Shown: positions 22,410 through 32,957 of the stretch, piece after piece
Layout: each line of letters opens with the position of its first letter
Position numbering within the stretch: position 1 is the first letter of the stretch
Assembly (NCBI RefSeq): GCF_029867415.1
Contig: NC_081181.1
Span: forward strand, 76,852,144-76,916,143
Length of the DNA stretch: 64,000 nt
Source: Vicia villosa
Lineage: Eukaryota; Streptophyta; Magnoliopsida; Fabales; Fabaceae
Direction: 5' to 3'
The notes under the pieces: model-generated
The model's input: only the letters and a program-made list of their open reading frames with translations
The model's database searches: none
What the model was told of the DNA's origin: nothing
Position numbers and translations under genes: made by a program

Positions 22410-23010
22410 TGTTCTGGACTGGGCCAAGGTTAGGCCCAATATGATTTTCGGCCCAATAAACCTCAGAGGCCCACGTTCCTCTACGACCCTCCTACGCACC
22501 TAGGATGCCCACCTTAGACATGCTCGGCCGCCCTATATCCCCGGAGCATATGGCACCCGACATGCTCGGCACTGACGACCCCGCAAACACCTTCGTTGCC
22601 GAGGACTCTGCTCCGCGCAGGGTTCCTTCATATTCAACCCTCCGAACAACTCGGATTCCACGTGGCTCCTGAAAGACCGCGTCTCCCTGGAACTTCGGAG
22701 CGGTTAACCAGGACAGAGGGCATGCACGCACCTCCGATATTTCCGCTCAGGAAACCTGGCAGTCTCCTAGTTGGGCTTGGGAATCCAACCCAATAGCGAG
22801 ATCATGGCCCAGCGCTGGGGGCTATAAATACCCTCTTTAACTAGAGGGTCAGGTATTCAATTCTTACTCACTCTTAGCTAGTACTTGCGCTCCTTTGCTC
22901 GTCAACTTACTTTGGCATTGGAGTACCTTGCAGGTACACCCCCCCTTTTCTCCTTCCTAGAAGATCCAGTCCGAGCAGCCTACGACGATTCTTCTGATCA
23001 GGTACGATCA
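22410..23010 (+). repeat. 5' LTR of the Tat element
   Basis: Starts TGTTCTGGACTGGGCC and ends GGTACGATCA. A TATAAATA promoter box is at 22823-22830, with transcription expected to start about 30 bp downstream, in or near the CTCTTTAACTAGAGGGTC inverted repeat. Confidence 0.95.
22823..22830 (+). promoter_or_regulatory. TATA box of the 5' LTR
   Basis: TATAAATA in GGGGGC-TATAAATA-CCCTC. The same arrangement is present in the 3' LTR (about 32765-32772) and, on the minus strand, in the second Tat LTR near 44275. Confidence 0.8.
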
Positions 23011-23012
23011 AG

Positions 23013-23030
23013 TGGCGCCGTCTGTGGGAA
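23013..23030 (+). other. Primer binding site
   Basis: TGGCGCCGTCTGTGGGAA lies two bases after the 5' LTR end. TGGCGCC-starting sites are typical of Tat/Athila-group elements and would pair with the 3' end of a host tRNA to start minus-strand synthesis. Confidence 0.85.
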
Positions 23031-23085
23031 ACTTGCTTCCCCATCTTTAACGAACAAAGATCAAAGCTAATCATCTCCAATCGTC

Positions 23086-23792
23086 ATGGCTGACAACAAC
23101 AACAACATCCCAAACGCTGACCCTTTCCTCCTTCACGAGCTGATCGAGGAATCCTCCCGCGAGCTAGCTAATCATCGTCGGGGGGATCGTCGGCGACAAA
23201 GGTCCGGGCATGAAACCCAGGACACTCAGCTGTTGCAGGTCCTACAACAGGTCCAGAATGTTGACCATGTTCCTCCAGAAGGGCACGTTCAGAACGGCGA
23301 GCAGATCCGAACAACCAACGGGCCGGAACATGCCCAGAATGTGAATGAGACCGACCTCCGAGACGGGCAACATGCTTCCTCAACATTCCCGAGGACGCTG
23401 ACCCCATCACCGTCCGCTTGCTCAAAGAAATACAATTGACGAACAGCCTCCTCAGAATTCAGGACGACCGAATTCACGAACTAGAAAGACAGCGACGACG
23501 TCGCCCCTCTCCGCGGAAGCACTACAGGTCATGCTCCTATTCCTCCTCGCGCTCACCGCCGAGAAGATACCGTCGGCGTTCTCCATCCTCTTCAAGGTCT
23601 CCCCCGAGAAGACATCGCCGCCGGAGGACCCGTTCCCGTTCTCCACCCAGAAAGAACAGGAAGAACCAGAAACCTGAAGCCGCTGAACAAAGAAGCCCCT
23701 CCCCCGAACAGGGCCGTCGGGGCCCCTCCAAAGCTGCGTTGGGTGACAACCAAGAGGATTCCCGACGAAACAGGCACTACCATTCACCATGA
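23086..23792 (+). pseudogene. N-terminal part of gag, frameshifted
   Basis: Starts at ATG 23086 (MADNNNNIPNADPFLLHELI), 76 bp after the LTR. This frame runs to a stop at 23439, but the natural continuation (LLKEIQLTNSLLRI, then a long Arg/Ser-Pro-rich basic region, SRSPPRRYRRR-type) is in another frame, open from about 23349. A small indel between 23349 and 23439 therefore broke the gene. That second frame then meets a TGA at 23790-23792, which is in phase with the large gag-pol frame. The Arg/Ser-rich segment could bind RNA. Two defects mean this copy cannot make full-length Gag without frameshifting and readthrough. Confidence 0.8.
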
Positions 23793-23822
23793 CCAAGCGA
23801 CGAGGAGGACTTCCGCAGCCCC

Positions 23823-26800
23823 TTGTCCGCCAATATCCGGAGAGCCCACCTCCCTCGGGGGATGGAAAAACCGCCAGTATTGGACCAATACGACGGGACC
23901 ACTGACCCCGACGACCATATTCGGAGCATCGAAGCGGTCATGGACTATCACGTCGTCAGAGGCTCGATCAAGTGCCGCATTTTCCCGACCACCCTCAGGA
24001 AGGGAGCGATGAATTGGTACAGGAACCTCCCTCCGAACTCCATCCATTCCTGGACCGAGCTCAAAGAACTCTTCTTGAGCCACTTCACAGCCTCCCGACG
24101 ACAACCGAAATCGGAAGCCAATCTCGAGGCCGTGGTACAAGGACCCAACGAACCTCTTCGGGATTACCTTGAAAGATTCAACAAGGAGGCCGTCCAAGTG
24201 CAGACGGCCGACTACATGAAGAGGTACATCTTGGAGCGAGGACTTCTCCCCGGCAGTGACTTCAAGAAGGCCATTAAGATTGAGAAGGTGCACTCGATGA
24301 ATGCCCTCCTCCGCAAAGCAAAGGCATTCATCGACTTTGAGGAAGGCGAGGCAGCCGCGATCAAAGCCTCGAGGGGCAGTGATGCCGCTCGCAGCTCAAA
24401 CCTCGAGGATCCAGGGTCACGCCGAGGACAAGACAAAAGAAGGGACGACAGGTCCCGAGATGTCAAAGAACGGCGAGGACCGGCAGGGCGTTTCAACGAC
24501 TACACTCCTTTGAACACCTCCCGGGAGAAAATCCTGGCCGACTGCCAGAACGCCGAGTTCAAGAAATCCAACATCAGGCCCCCGAAGTCAAATCCTACAA
24601 GACCGGGGACGGACAAGTCCAAGTACTGCAAGTACCACAAGAGTCACGGGCATATGACCGACGAATGCATACATCTCAAAGATGCCATAGAGACCCTGAT
24701 CAAAGAGGGCCACCTGGCAAAATACACCAAGAAGGGAGAACCCTCCAGAAGAGACATCCCTCGAAACTCTGACGAGGGGAACTCACCAGACAGCAGACCG
24801 CTTCAAGTCGCACTGTCCGTAACCCGACCAGAAGACTTCATCCCTTCAGTCGGCGTGACGACCGCCCTCAGCACCTGGGAACATTTCCCCACCGCAATGG
24901 TCATCTCCAACGGCGGCGACCCCGGCTCCCTCACCGTCAGTTCAGTCAAGAGAAAGTTCGACGAGCTACTCAGCGCCAATGCCGATCTCGGCCCTACTCT
25001 GCGGAAATTCCGAGGAAAGTCAGAGCCAATCACTTTCTACCTCGAGGAACTGCCCGGCGGAGCTCCAAACGCCACCATTCCCCTCCTCGTCCGAGCCAGA
25101 ATGGCAAACTTCGATGTTCGACGGGTCCTGGTGGATGAAGGTAGTTCGGTCGACATCATGTACTCTCACCTTTTCCGAACACTTCAGCTGGACGACTCGC
25201 ACCTCACTCCCTATGTGGGTTCCGACCTCCAGGGTTTTAACGGAGCCACCACCAAACCATGGGGCTACGTCGAGCTGATTGTCACCTTCGGGGAAGGGGA
25301 AGCGTCCAGACAAGTCAAAACCAGGTTTTTGGTGATCGACTGCAAAACATTGTACAACTGCATCATCGGACGCCCAACACTGGCCGAGCTAACCGCCGTG
25401 CCCTCCACGGTCCATCTGAAGATGAAGTTCTACACGAGGACAGGGAAAGTGGCCACCATCAACGCCGACATTGAAGCTGCGAGGAGGATCTTCGATGCCT
25501 CCGTCAAAGGACTAGAGCTGATCGCCCCTCCGACCAGCTCCAACAAAAAACCAAGAGCCGAAGACAAGCATCCTCGGGAAGATCAGGTTCCAACGGCCAA
25601 CGTCAGCTCGGTCGACCTCGATGCAAGGTTTACACAAGAAGAACTGAAGACCGGGGAAGAGACACAATCAAAGGCCCCTCATCCCGTCCGGCCTATCCCC
25701 GACGGAGATTTCGAGCTGATCCCCCTGGGAGACAACCCCCACAGAGCAGTGAAGATCGGCAAAGACATCCGTGACCTGCCGAGGAAGCAACTCGTAACCT
25801 GCCTTCGAGCCAATGCCGACCTGTTCGCCTGGAGCGCCGCAGAGATGCCCGGACTCGACCCTGAGGTCGCCTGCCACCACCTCTCCATCAATCCAACCGC
25901 CAAGGCCGTAGTACAACGTAGGCGTCGGCAGTCTCCCGAGAAAGCGGAGGCTGCCGAGAAAGCTGTAAAAGACCTCCTAGAGGCAAATTTTATTTCCGAG
26001 GCCAAGTATTCAACTTGGCTCTCAAACGTTGTACTTGTTAAAAAATCTAATGGAAAATGGAGAATGTGTGTTGATTATACTGATGTTAACCGGGCATGTC
26101 CAAAAGACGCCTACCCTTTACCTAATATTGATAGACTGGTCGACAACTCGGCCGGCTATAAACTGTTGTCTTTCATGGACGCTTATTCTGGTTACAACCA
26201 GATTCCCATGGCGAAATGCGACAAGCAGTGCACGGCTTTCATGACCGAATCGGGCAACTATTACTACAACGTAATGCCCTTCGGACTCAAGAACGCCGGA
26301 GCAACTTACCAGCGGATGATGAACAAGGTCTTCCGAGGAGAAATCGGCGACACGCTCGAGGTGTATATGGACGACATGATCGTCAAATCTCGAGAAGACT
26401 CCAACCACACGCTACATCTCGAGCGGGTCTTCAAGCAGGCCAGGTCCTGCAGGATGCGCTTCAATCCGGAGAAGTGTACCTTCGGAGTACGGGCAGGCAA
26501 ATTCCTCGGCTTCTACTTAACAGAACGAGGAATAGAAGCCAACCCTGATAAGTGCCGAGCATTTTCAGACCTCCCTACCCCCATCAATAAAAAATCCATC
26601 CAAGTACTAAACGGAATGCTCACGGCATTATCCCGCTTCGTCGCGAAATCCGCCCAGCATGCACTTCCATTCTTTAAGCTTCTTCAGAAGGAAGCAGCTT
26701 TCGAGTGGTCCGAGGAATGCGAACAAGCATTATCCCACCTCAAACAAGTGCTCTCCAAACCCCCGGTGCTATCCCGACCAGACAGCAACGAGGTTCTCTA

Positions 26801-28910
26801 TCTCTACTTGGCCGTTTCAGGCGAGGCGGCCAGCGCGGCCCTGATCCGGGAAACGGAAGACGGGCAGAAGCCAGTGTACTTCACTAGCAAAGCCCTACAA
26901 GGGCCCGAGGTCCGCTATCAACAGATAGAAAAAATCGCGCTGGCCCTAATAACGGCCGCCAGAAGACTGAGGTACTACTTCCTCGCCCACACTATTATCG
27001 TCCAGACAGACCAACCGATCAAACAGCTTCTGAGCCGACCAGACATGGCCGGGAGAATGCTGAGATGGTCCCTCGAACTGTCCGAGTTCGACATACAATA
27101 CGAGGGCAGGAAAGCGTTAAAAGCCCAAGCACTCGCCGACTTCGTGGCCGAGATGACGACGATCTCCAACTCCCCAACACCCACCGAGAATAAGTGGACC
27201 ATCTATGTTGATGGCGCCTCAAGCCACGCGGGCAGCGGAGCCGGTATCATCTTGGAGAACGACGAGGGGCTCGTCATCGAAGTATCCTTAGTCCTATCCT
27301 TCACCACATCGAACAACCAGGCCGAGTACGAAGCCCTCCTAGCGGGCCTACGCCTCGCCGAGGACGTGGGCGCTCGGGAAGTCATGATTTATACCGACTC
27401 TCAACTGGTCGCGTCCCAAGTTAGCGGCGATTACCAGGCCAAAAACGACACACTAGCCGAGTATCTATCGCTCGTCAAAGAAAAAATGAAAGGATTCACA
27501 AAGGCAGACGTCGCACACATCCCTCGGGAACACAACTCGCGGGCCGACCTCTTATCCAAGCTTGCGAGCACGAGAAAGAAGGGAGGGAACAAGTCGGTGA
27601 TACAAGAAATCTTGTCCGATCCAAGCATAGGCAAAAACACGCAAGCCATACAAGTGTTTGCCATCGGAGACGACCATTGCTGGATGACCCCGGTGTACAA
27701 ATACCTCACGAACGGCGAGCTCCCCGACGACCCGAAGGAAGCCTCAGCCATTAAGAGGAGAGCCTGCTCGTACACAGTCATCGAAAATAAACTCTACCGA
27801 CGGGGCTTCTCCGTTCCCCTCCTTAAATGCATCGACGGCTCGCAGGCATTGGAAGTACTGCAAGAGCTTCACGAAGGGATCAACGGCCAGCATCTCGGCG
27901 GCCGGTCGCTGGCGAGGAAAGCCCTCAGAGCCGGCTATTATTGGTCGACTATGCAGCAGGACGCCAAAGAGCATGTTCAGAAATGCGACAGATGTCAGCG
28001 GCACGCCGACATGCACCTAGCTCCCCCCAACGAGCTTAAATCCCTCTCCTCTCCTTGGCCTTTCTCCACCTGGGGAATGGACCTCCTCGGCCCTTTCCCG
28101 GTCGGATCGTACCAGAATAAGTACCTGGTGGTCGCCGTGGATTACTTCACAAAATGGATAGAGGCCGAACCTCTCGCCAAGATCACGTTTCAAAACGTGC
28201 TACGCTTCTACAAACGAAACATACTCGCTCGGTTCGGGGTACCACAGGCTATAATCACCGACAACGGCACCCAATTCACTGACAGGAAGTTCCAAGAATT
28301 CGTGGCCAAGCTCGGCACAAAACAGCACTTCACCTCAGTCGAACACCCTCAAACGAACGGGCAGGCGGAGGCAGCCAACCGAGTCATCCTCCGAGGACTG
28401 AAAAGGAGGCTCGGCGAAGCTAAAAAAGCCTGGGTCGAAGAACTACATAGTGTACTTTGGGCGTATAGAACGACGCCCCATTCGAGCACAGGCGAGACTC
28501 CTTTCAGATTAACCTACGGCACCGAAGCCGTAATCCCCGTGGAAATCCGAGAACCTTCTCGGCGCACCGAATCCCCCCTCGAGGAAGAACTTAACGACGA
28601 GGCCATGAGGGAAGAACTCGATATGGTAGAGGAGATCCGAGCAGGATCCTCCCTCCGAGAAGCTAAACTAAAACAGCAAATAGCTCTTCGCCATAACGCC
28701 AAAGTTATAAAGCGCGAATTTGAAATCGGCGCCCTAGTGCTCCGCAGAAACATGAAAGACTCGCGCGAGGGCAAACTAGCCCCAAACTGGGAAGGCCCAT
28801 ACCGAGTTTGTGACAAAACCGAAAATGGCGCCTACTACCTCGAGAATCTTCTCGGCGAAAAACTTGCTCGACCCTGGAACGCTGAAAAACTCAGACGTTA
28901 TTACAGTTAA
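23823..28910 (+). CDS. Tat-lineage gag-pol polyprotein (Gag core, protease, RT, dual RNase H, integrase)
   Basis: 1695 codons without a stop. The frame extends upstream to the TGA at 23790; 23823 is simply the first ATG after it. Gag core with GAMNWYRNLPPNSIHSWTEL near residue 60; zinc knuckle CKYHKSHGHMTDEC near 268; protease active site VLVDEGSSVDIMYS with Asp 438 (DEG instead of DTG). RT palm motifs are FMDAYSGYNQIPM and VYMDDM (Asp 850/851). The RNase H attached to RT (LYLYLAVSG..) is followed by a second RNase H (YVDGASSHAGSGAGI near 1127, with NQAEYEAL, YTDSQLV and NSRADLLS supplying acidic residues). Integrase has a zinc-binding HHCC (CDRCQRHA) and DDE core with MDLLGPF, ITDNGTQF and TNGQAEA. 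The enzymatic region is intact in frame. Confidence 0.95.
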   Translation: MSANIRRAHLPRGMEKPPVLDQYDGTTDPDDHIRSIEAVMDYHVVRGSIKCRIFPTTLRKGAMNWYRNLPPNSIHSWTELKELFLSHFTASRRQPKSEANLEAVVQGPNEPLRDYLERFNKEAVQVQTADYMKRYILERGLLPGSDFKKAIKIEKVHSMNALLRKAKAFIDFEEGEAAAIKASRGSDAARSSNLEDPGSRRGQDKRRDDRSRDVKERRGPAGRFNDYTPLNTSREKILADCQNAEFKKSNIRPPKSNPTRPGTDKSKYCKYHKSHGHMTDECIHLKDAIETLIKEGHLAKYTKKGEPSRRDIPRNSDEGNSPDSRPLQVALSVTRPEDFIPSVGVTTALSTWEHFPTAMVISNGGDPGSLTVSSVKRKFDELLSANADLGPTLRKFRGKSEPITFYLEELPGGAPNATIPLLVRARMANFDVRRVLVDEGSSVDIMYSHLFRTLQLDDSHLTPYVGSDLQGFNGATTKPWGYVELIVTFGEGEASRQVKTRFLVIDCKTLYNCIIGRPTLAELTAVPSTVHLKMKFYTRTGKVATINADIEAARRIFDASVKGLELIAPPTSSNKKPRAEDKHPREDQVPTANVSSVDLDARFTQEELKTGEETQSKAPHPVRPIPDGDFELIPLGDNPHRAVKIGKDIRDLPRKQLVTCLRANADLFAWSAAEMPGLDPEVACHHLSINPTAKAVVQRRRRQSPEKAEAAEKAVKDLLEANFISEAKYSTWLSNVVLVKKSNGKWRMCVDYTDVNRACPKDAYPLPNIDRLVDNSAGYKLLSFMDAYSGYNQIPMAKCDKQCTAFMTESGNYYYNVMPFGLKNAGATYQRMMNKVFRGEIGDTLEVYMDDMIVKSREDSNHTLHLERVFKQARSCRMRFNPEKCTFGVRAGKFLGFYLTERGIEANPDKCRAFSDLPTPINKKSIQVLNGMLTALSRFVAKSAQHALPFFKLLQKEAAFEWSEECEQALSHLKQVLSKPPVLSRPDSNEVLYLYLAVSGEAASAALIRETEDGQKPVYFTSKALQGPEVRYQQIEKIALALITAARRLRYYFLAHTIIVQTDQPIKQLLSRPDMAGRMLRWSLELSEFDIQYEGRKALKAQALADFVAEMTTISNSPTPTENKWTIYVDGASSHAGSGAGIILENDEGLVIEVSLVLSFTTSNNQAEYEALLAGLRLAEDVGAREVMIYTDSQLVASQVSGDYQAKNDTLAEYLSLVKEKMKGFTKADVAHIPREHNSRADLLSKLASTRKKGGNKSVIQEILSDPSIGKNTQAIQVFAIGDDHCWMTPVYKYLTNGELPDDPKEASAIKRRACSYTVIENKLYRRGFSVPLLKCIDGSQALEVLQELHEGINGQHLGGRSLARKALRAGYYWSTMQQDAKEHVQKCDRCQRHADMHLAPPNELKSLSSPWPFSTWGMDLLGPFPVGSYQNKYLVVAVDYFTKWIEAEPLAKITFQNVLRFYKRNILARFGVPQAIITDNGTQFTDRKFQEFVAKLGTKQHFTSVEHPQTNGQAEAANRVILRGLKRRLGEAKKAWVEELHSVLWAYRTTPHSSTGETPFRLTYGTEAVIPVEIREPSRRTESPLEEELNDEAMREELDMVEEIRAGSSLREAKLKQQIALRHNAKVIKREFEIGALVLRRNMKDSREGKLAPNWEGPYRVCDKTENGAYYLENLLGEKLARPWNAEKLRRYYS

Positions 28911-29599
28911 ACATAAACTAAAACGCCCGGCCCCTGGCCCAAACTCAGGTAACAGACGGGCACGGAACCACGTCGTCGGTACGGATGTGAGTATTCCACG
29001 ACAGCAACTGTCGATCCCCCTCGTCAGATGGACGGACCGACCCCTCGGCGGATTCTACACCTAGACCCTCCGTGGAAGTACCTGCATGGCAGAACCCCAG
29101 CTCGCGATGGGATCGTTCACGCCGCGAACGCTTGGCCACAACCGCGGTCTCGCGCTCGCTAAAAGCGCACACCTGCTCTGCGCACCCGGGCCGTACTCAA
29201 CACGCCCGGGCAATCAATCTAGGCCGAGCATAGTCCACAAAACCGATAATATCACAAGTATATAGGTAACTCTCCGGCGTATCCGAGCATAAGTCATCAG
29301 TTACCTGAAGCAATCGAAAAATACTCTAAGTATGGAGGAAATACCTCGTCATTCGAACGCAACAGGAAAGTTATCAAAACACGAGCATACAACGATAACA
29401 CTGAAGGTGCAGATAAACAGATATAAGCAAGCAAAATTATAAAACATTGAAATTGCCGACCAACTTGGTCGACGATGTCCAAAAGTTACAATCAAAATGC
29501 CGGGCACGCAGGCCCCCAAAGTAATTCGGGCATTACCCAACAAAAGATAAAATGGCACGCAGGCCGAAGAAGAAGGGCACGCAGGCCCGGGACCACTAT
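28911..29599. other. Spacer between the two convergent genes of the Tat element
   Basis: No coding frame. GGCACGCAGGCC occurs three times between about 29500 and 29595. The segment should contain both 3' UTRs, since gag-pol ends at 28910 on the plus strand and the antisense gene ends at 29600 on the minus strand. Confidence 0.6.
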
Positions 29600-31950
29600 C
29601 TACTCTTCACTCCCTGGAGACTCGGGCACCAACGCGCCGTCCACAATCTTCGAAGAAAGCCCGATATTATCCTCCTTCAAACCAGGGTTTAGAAGCCTCA
29701 GTTGACGAATAGCACGCTCGAAACCGACTTCAGCCATGTCGGCCAAGCTTATCTTCAGGCTATCTATCTTCTCCACGAACTCCGCCCTAGACTGCAAAGC
29801 AGCCACGTCCGGCGACTCGTCAGCCGAGGGAGCCCACTCAAGCTGAAGGTCGGCAAGCTTTTTCTTCTCCGCCGCAATCTCCCCGTCCTTCTGCTTGAGA
29901 ACCGCATCGATCTTTCTCTTCAACTCCTTGCGATCAGTCTCCAGGGTCTTCACCCTGTCCTCGGCAGTCTTCTTTGCCGCCTCCGCCTCCTTCAGGGCCT
30001 CGGACGAGCCCGAGCCACCATTGGCTAACATTTGGGCCATCCCCAAAACCCTCATCACGGCAGCACCGTCGCACGCCAGCTGTTTCTGAAGGGACGGAGG
30101 GTCCATCTCACCGATCCGACGAGCTTCATCCGGAGAGGTAACCAGGGGAAACTTTTCAAAATAAACCCCATCCTTGTAGCAAGGAGGCAATACAAAGCCA
30201 CGCTCGGGACCTAGGCTCGACGGCTCATGGCGTCCCCCCTCGGTAGCACGAGATCTCTTGGAAGCCCTCTCGTCTTCCTTCATCCGAGGAGAACCTGCTG
30301 AGGCCGAGTTCTCTGCAGCACCAGTTCCCCGATTCTTCTTCTTCTGATTCCTCCTTGCATCCAGAGCCATCTTCAGGACTGGGTCCTCCTTCTCCGGCAT
30401 GGCATCTGCAAAGAAAAAATAAAAGGAGTTAGCGAAAACACAGGACAGAAGAGGAAAAGCAGGGCGAACGAACACGACCTAACAACGACCGGGTCTCCTC
30501 GGGAGTCCGACAAGATAACAAAGCCTTGGTATTAATAGGCCGCTGCTCCACAACCGGCACACCATTCTCGTCCAACACGGGATTCCCGTTCCTCGTCACC
30601 CACCGGGACATAGTGAAGCTGTCTACGTATTTGCATAGGACCGAGTAAGACTCTGCGTCCTGCTCGTCCAGGTCCCCATCTTCCCAAACGTAATGCTTAG
30701 GGGGAGACGAGAAGTGACCTTTCCACCAGAAAAACGGGAACCTCGTACAGAATTCCCTTGCTACCTGCCCGTCCTCACCCCTCACTAGCTCCCCGTCGGC
30801 GTCACGAAGGACCACGGAATCCGACACATCGTAGTAAGCCGTCGGGCTGAGCGGACGAACGACGAAGTATCGGTCCTTGAAACCTTTCACAGAGTCAGTG
30901 TACATCCCGAAGAGCTTCCGCTCGGCATTTTTGAACGAGACCCAGCCATATCGCCCGTCTGCCGCCGGCCTTTGGACACGAAAACACCGGCCAAACAATG
31001 CGGTCGTGGCACCAATACCCAAATAATTACAGACGATCTCGAATGCTCGCATAAAAGCAAAAGCATTGGGATGCAATTGGGACGGCGCCAAATTTAGAAA
31101 CGCCATCATCGATTTCTGAAAGTCAGAGAAGGGCATTCGGAAGCCGAGCTTCTTGAACACGTATTCATACATCGCAAAGCCATCCCCGTTGAACCGAGAG
31201 CATATGCGCTCGTCCTGAGACGGGCACGTCACTTGGTAATTCGGCGCTTCGCCCTCTCTCAAAACCTCGATTTCTGTGAAGGCCCCGTCTAGAGACTCAG
31301 TGTATCGGGAAGTGACCGTTAAGGCTTCCTCGGCTATCCAGTCGGCCGCAACCGTGCATTCGTAACTAAACAAGGGCATTGGGGAGACCCCTCCCTCGGC
31401 GTCGGAGCCCGGAGAACCAGCATGGTCATTGTCGACCAGAGAGGGCGCGTTTTGATCCTCGATGATCTCAACATCGGAGCTAGTGGCCGTCGAGCCGTCC
31501 GACTCGCTACTCCATGAGTCAGATTCCGAGCTGGACTCCGAGTTGGCGCTCGAATCAGAGCCACCTGCACGTAGAAGGGAGAAAGTGAATTCGACAGTTC
31601 ATCAAATCCACCCTTCCACCGCAATGCAAGCGAAAGGGTAGAGCAGGAGCTGCGGAGCCCTCGGCTAAACCCTCGTCGAGGAAAGACGCCCGTTAGCCGG
31701 GGACTCGAAAAATGACGTGACACGACAACGAAAAATCGTATCCGAACAGGCACAATGGTCCAACGCCACATCATCTGGTCCACCGACCCACGCTAACCCC
31801 CGGGCATCGCCTGGATAACCCGAGGAGGAAACAACAACCGCTCGTTGGACCCGATCTACGTTTACGACGACGACCACGAAAATAAAGCGCACAAACCCTA
31901 AGGAAAAGAATAAAGCAACGAAGAGGGAAGCGGACTTACGTGAAGACATG
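29600..31950 (-). CDS. Spliced antisense additional ORF of the Tat element (gypsy-type transposon-protein family)
   Basis: Minus-strand exons 31950-31941, 31564-30479 and 30405-29600; donors GTAAGT and GTCGTG, acceptors TGCAG and TTTGCAG. Phases agree; total 1902 nt, 633 aa, no internal stop. Order: tiny first exon (MSS), a Ser/Glu/Asp-rich acidic stretch, then a globular region (EYVFKKLGFRMPFSDFQ, LNLAPSQLHPNAFAFMRAF, FKDRYFVV) that I recognise as the plant 'putative gypsy type transposon' domain. A basic linker (RRNQKKKNRGTG) follows, then a long coiled coil (EAEAAKKTAEDRVKTLETDR..) at the C-terminus. Function is unknown. Such antisense ORFs downstream of integrase are known in Tat-lineage elements. 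An upstream TATA box suggests independent transcription. Confidence 0.8.
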
Positions 31951-32088
31951 ATGATGATAACCGGATGAGCTCCTCGGTAGACGAACGGTATGTTGAACAA
32001 TCTGGAAGAGTATCTTCCGAGGAACGCCTGTCTGATGCCGAGCAGGTAAACAGAGAGAGGGAAACTTCCAAATGAGAGGATTCGCCCC

Positions 32089-32096
32089 CTTTTATA
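32089..32096 (-). promoter_or_regulatory. TATA box for the antisense gene
   Basis: On the minus strand CCC-TATAAAAG-GGG, about 140 bp upstream of the antisense ATG at 31950. A comparable TATAAAAAA lies at the equivalent place in the second Tat remnant (44937-44945), supporting a conserved promoter. Confidence 0.65.
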
Positions 32097-32324
32097 GGGA
32101 AAGGGCTCGGAAGGCGAAGCGTCGCCTCTCCTGACAAGCGCCGCCTCCTAGACCCTAGGCCATTATTACCTATGCCACGTCAGCGCGTGTCACCCACGCG
32201 CGACGTTTCGCCCCTCCACCGGTTGTTCCTCCGAGCACATCTGCTTGACGAGGAAATATATCTCATCGAGCATCTCCCGAGGGTCCCCGGACGTCGCACA
32301 TAAGGTAAAGTCACAGCTTCTTGA

Positions 32325-32351
32325 CCAGAAAACTCCGACTTGGGGGGCTCC
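32325..32351 (+). other. Polypurine tract region of the Tat element
   Basis: CTTGGGGGGCTCC immediately precedes the 3' LTR. The equivalent CTTGGGAGGCTCT precedes the reverse-oriented LTR at 44612. Expected primer site for plus-strand synthesis. Confidence 0.7.
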
Positions 32352-32952
32352 TGTTCTGGACAGGGCCAAGGTTAGGCCCAATATGATTTTCGGCCCAATA
32401 AACCTCAGAGGCCCACGGTCCTCTACGACCCTCCTACGCACCTAGGATGCCCACCTTAGACATGCTCGGCCGCCCTATATCCCCGGAGTATATGGCACCC
32501 GACATGCTCGGCACTGACGACCCCGCAAACACCTTCGTTGGTGAGGACTCTGCTCCGCGCAGGGTTCCTTCATATTCAACCCTCCGAACAACTCAGATTC
32601 CACGTGGCTCCTGAAAGACCGCGTCTCCCTGGAACTTCAGAGCGGTTAACCAGGACAGAGGGCATGCACGCACCTCCGATATTTTCGCTCAGGAAACCTG
32701 GCAGTCTCCTAGTTTTGCTTGGGAATCCAACCCAATAGCGAGATCATGGCCCAGCGCTGGGGGCTATAAATACCCTCTTTAACTAGAGGGTCAGGTATTC
32801 AATTCTTACTCACTCTTAGCTAGTACTTGCGCTCCTTTGCTCGTCAACTTACTTTGGCATTGGAGTACCTTGCAGGTACACCCCCCCTTTTCTCCTTCCT
32901 AGAAGATCCAGTCCGAGCAGCCTACGACGATTCTTCTGATCAGGTACGATAA
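32352..32952 (+). repeat. 3' LTR of the Tat element
   Basis: 601 bp, same length as the 5' LTR. It ends GGTACGATAA where the 5' copy has GGTACGATCA, so the terminal CA has become AA after insertion. About 11 substitutions separate the LTRs, including GCCGAGG/GGTGAGG and GTTGGGC/GTTTTGC. Confidence 0.95.
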
Positions 32953-32957
32953 AAAAG

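Larger units (their letters stand above)
22410..32952 (+). mobile_element. Complete Tat-lineage Ty3/gypsy retrotransposon
   Basis: 10,543 bp flanked by a 5-bp target duplication AAAAG (22405-22409 and 32953-32957). It has two 601-bp LTRs starting TGTTCTGG, a PBS two bases after the 5' LTR and a G-rich PPT before the 3' LTR. It encodes gag, protease, RT, two RNase H domains and integrase in order, then a minus-strand additional gene. A second archaeal-type RNase H and an antisense ORF downstream of integrase are features of the plant Tat lineage. The LTRs differ at about 11 positions by eye (under 2%), so the insertion is geologically recent and younger than Helitron 2, which it interrupts. 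Confidence 0.95.

Noticed and set aside
22228..22503. Small frames running from the (CT)n tract into the gypsy LTR
   Set aside because: They cross an element boundary defined by a TSD; equivalent LTR-derived frames recur at the 3' LTR.
23452..23796. Long minus-strand and alternative-frame readings over the Arg/Ser-rich gag region
   Set aside because: They mirror the GC-rich Arg/Ser codons of gag; frame, homology and position favour the plus-strand gag reading.
29349..29558. Possible extra exon between pol and the antisense gene
   Set aside because: Short frames only; no homology and no splice sites continuing the antisense gene.
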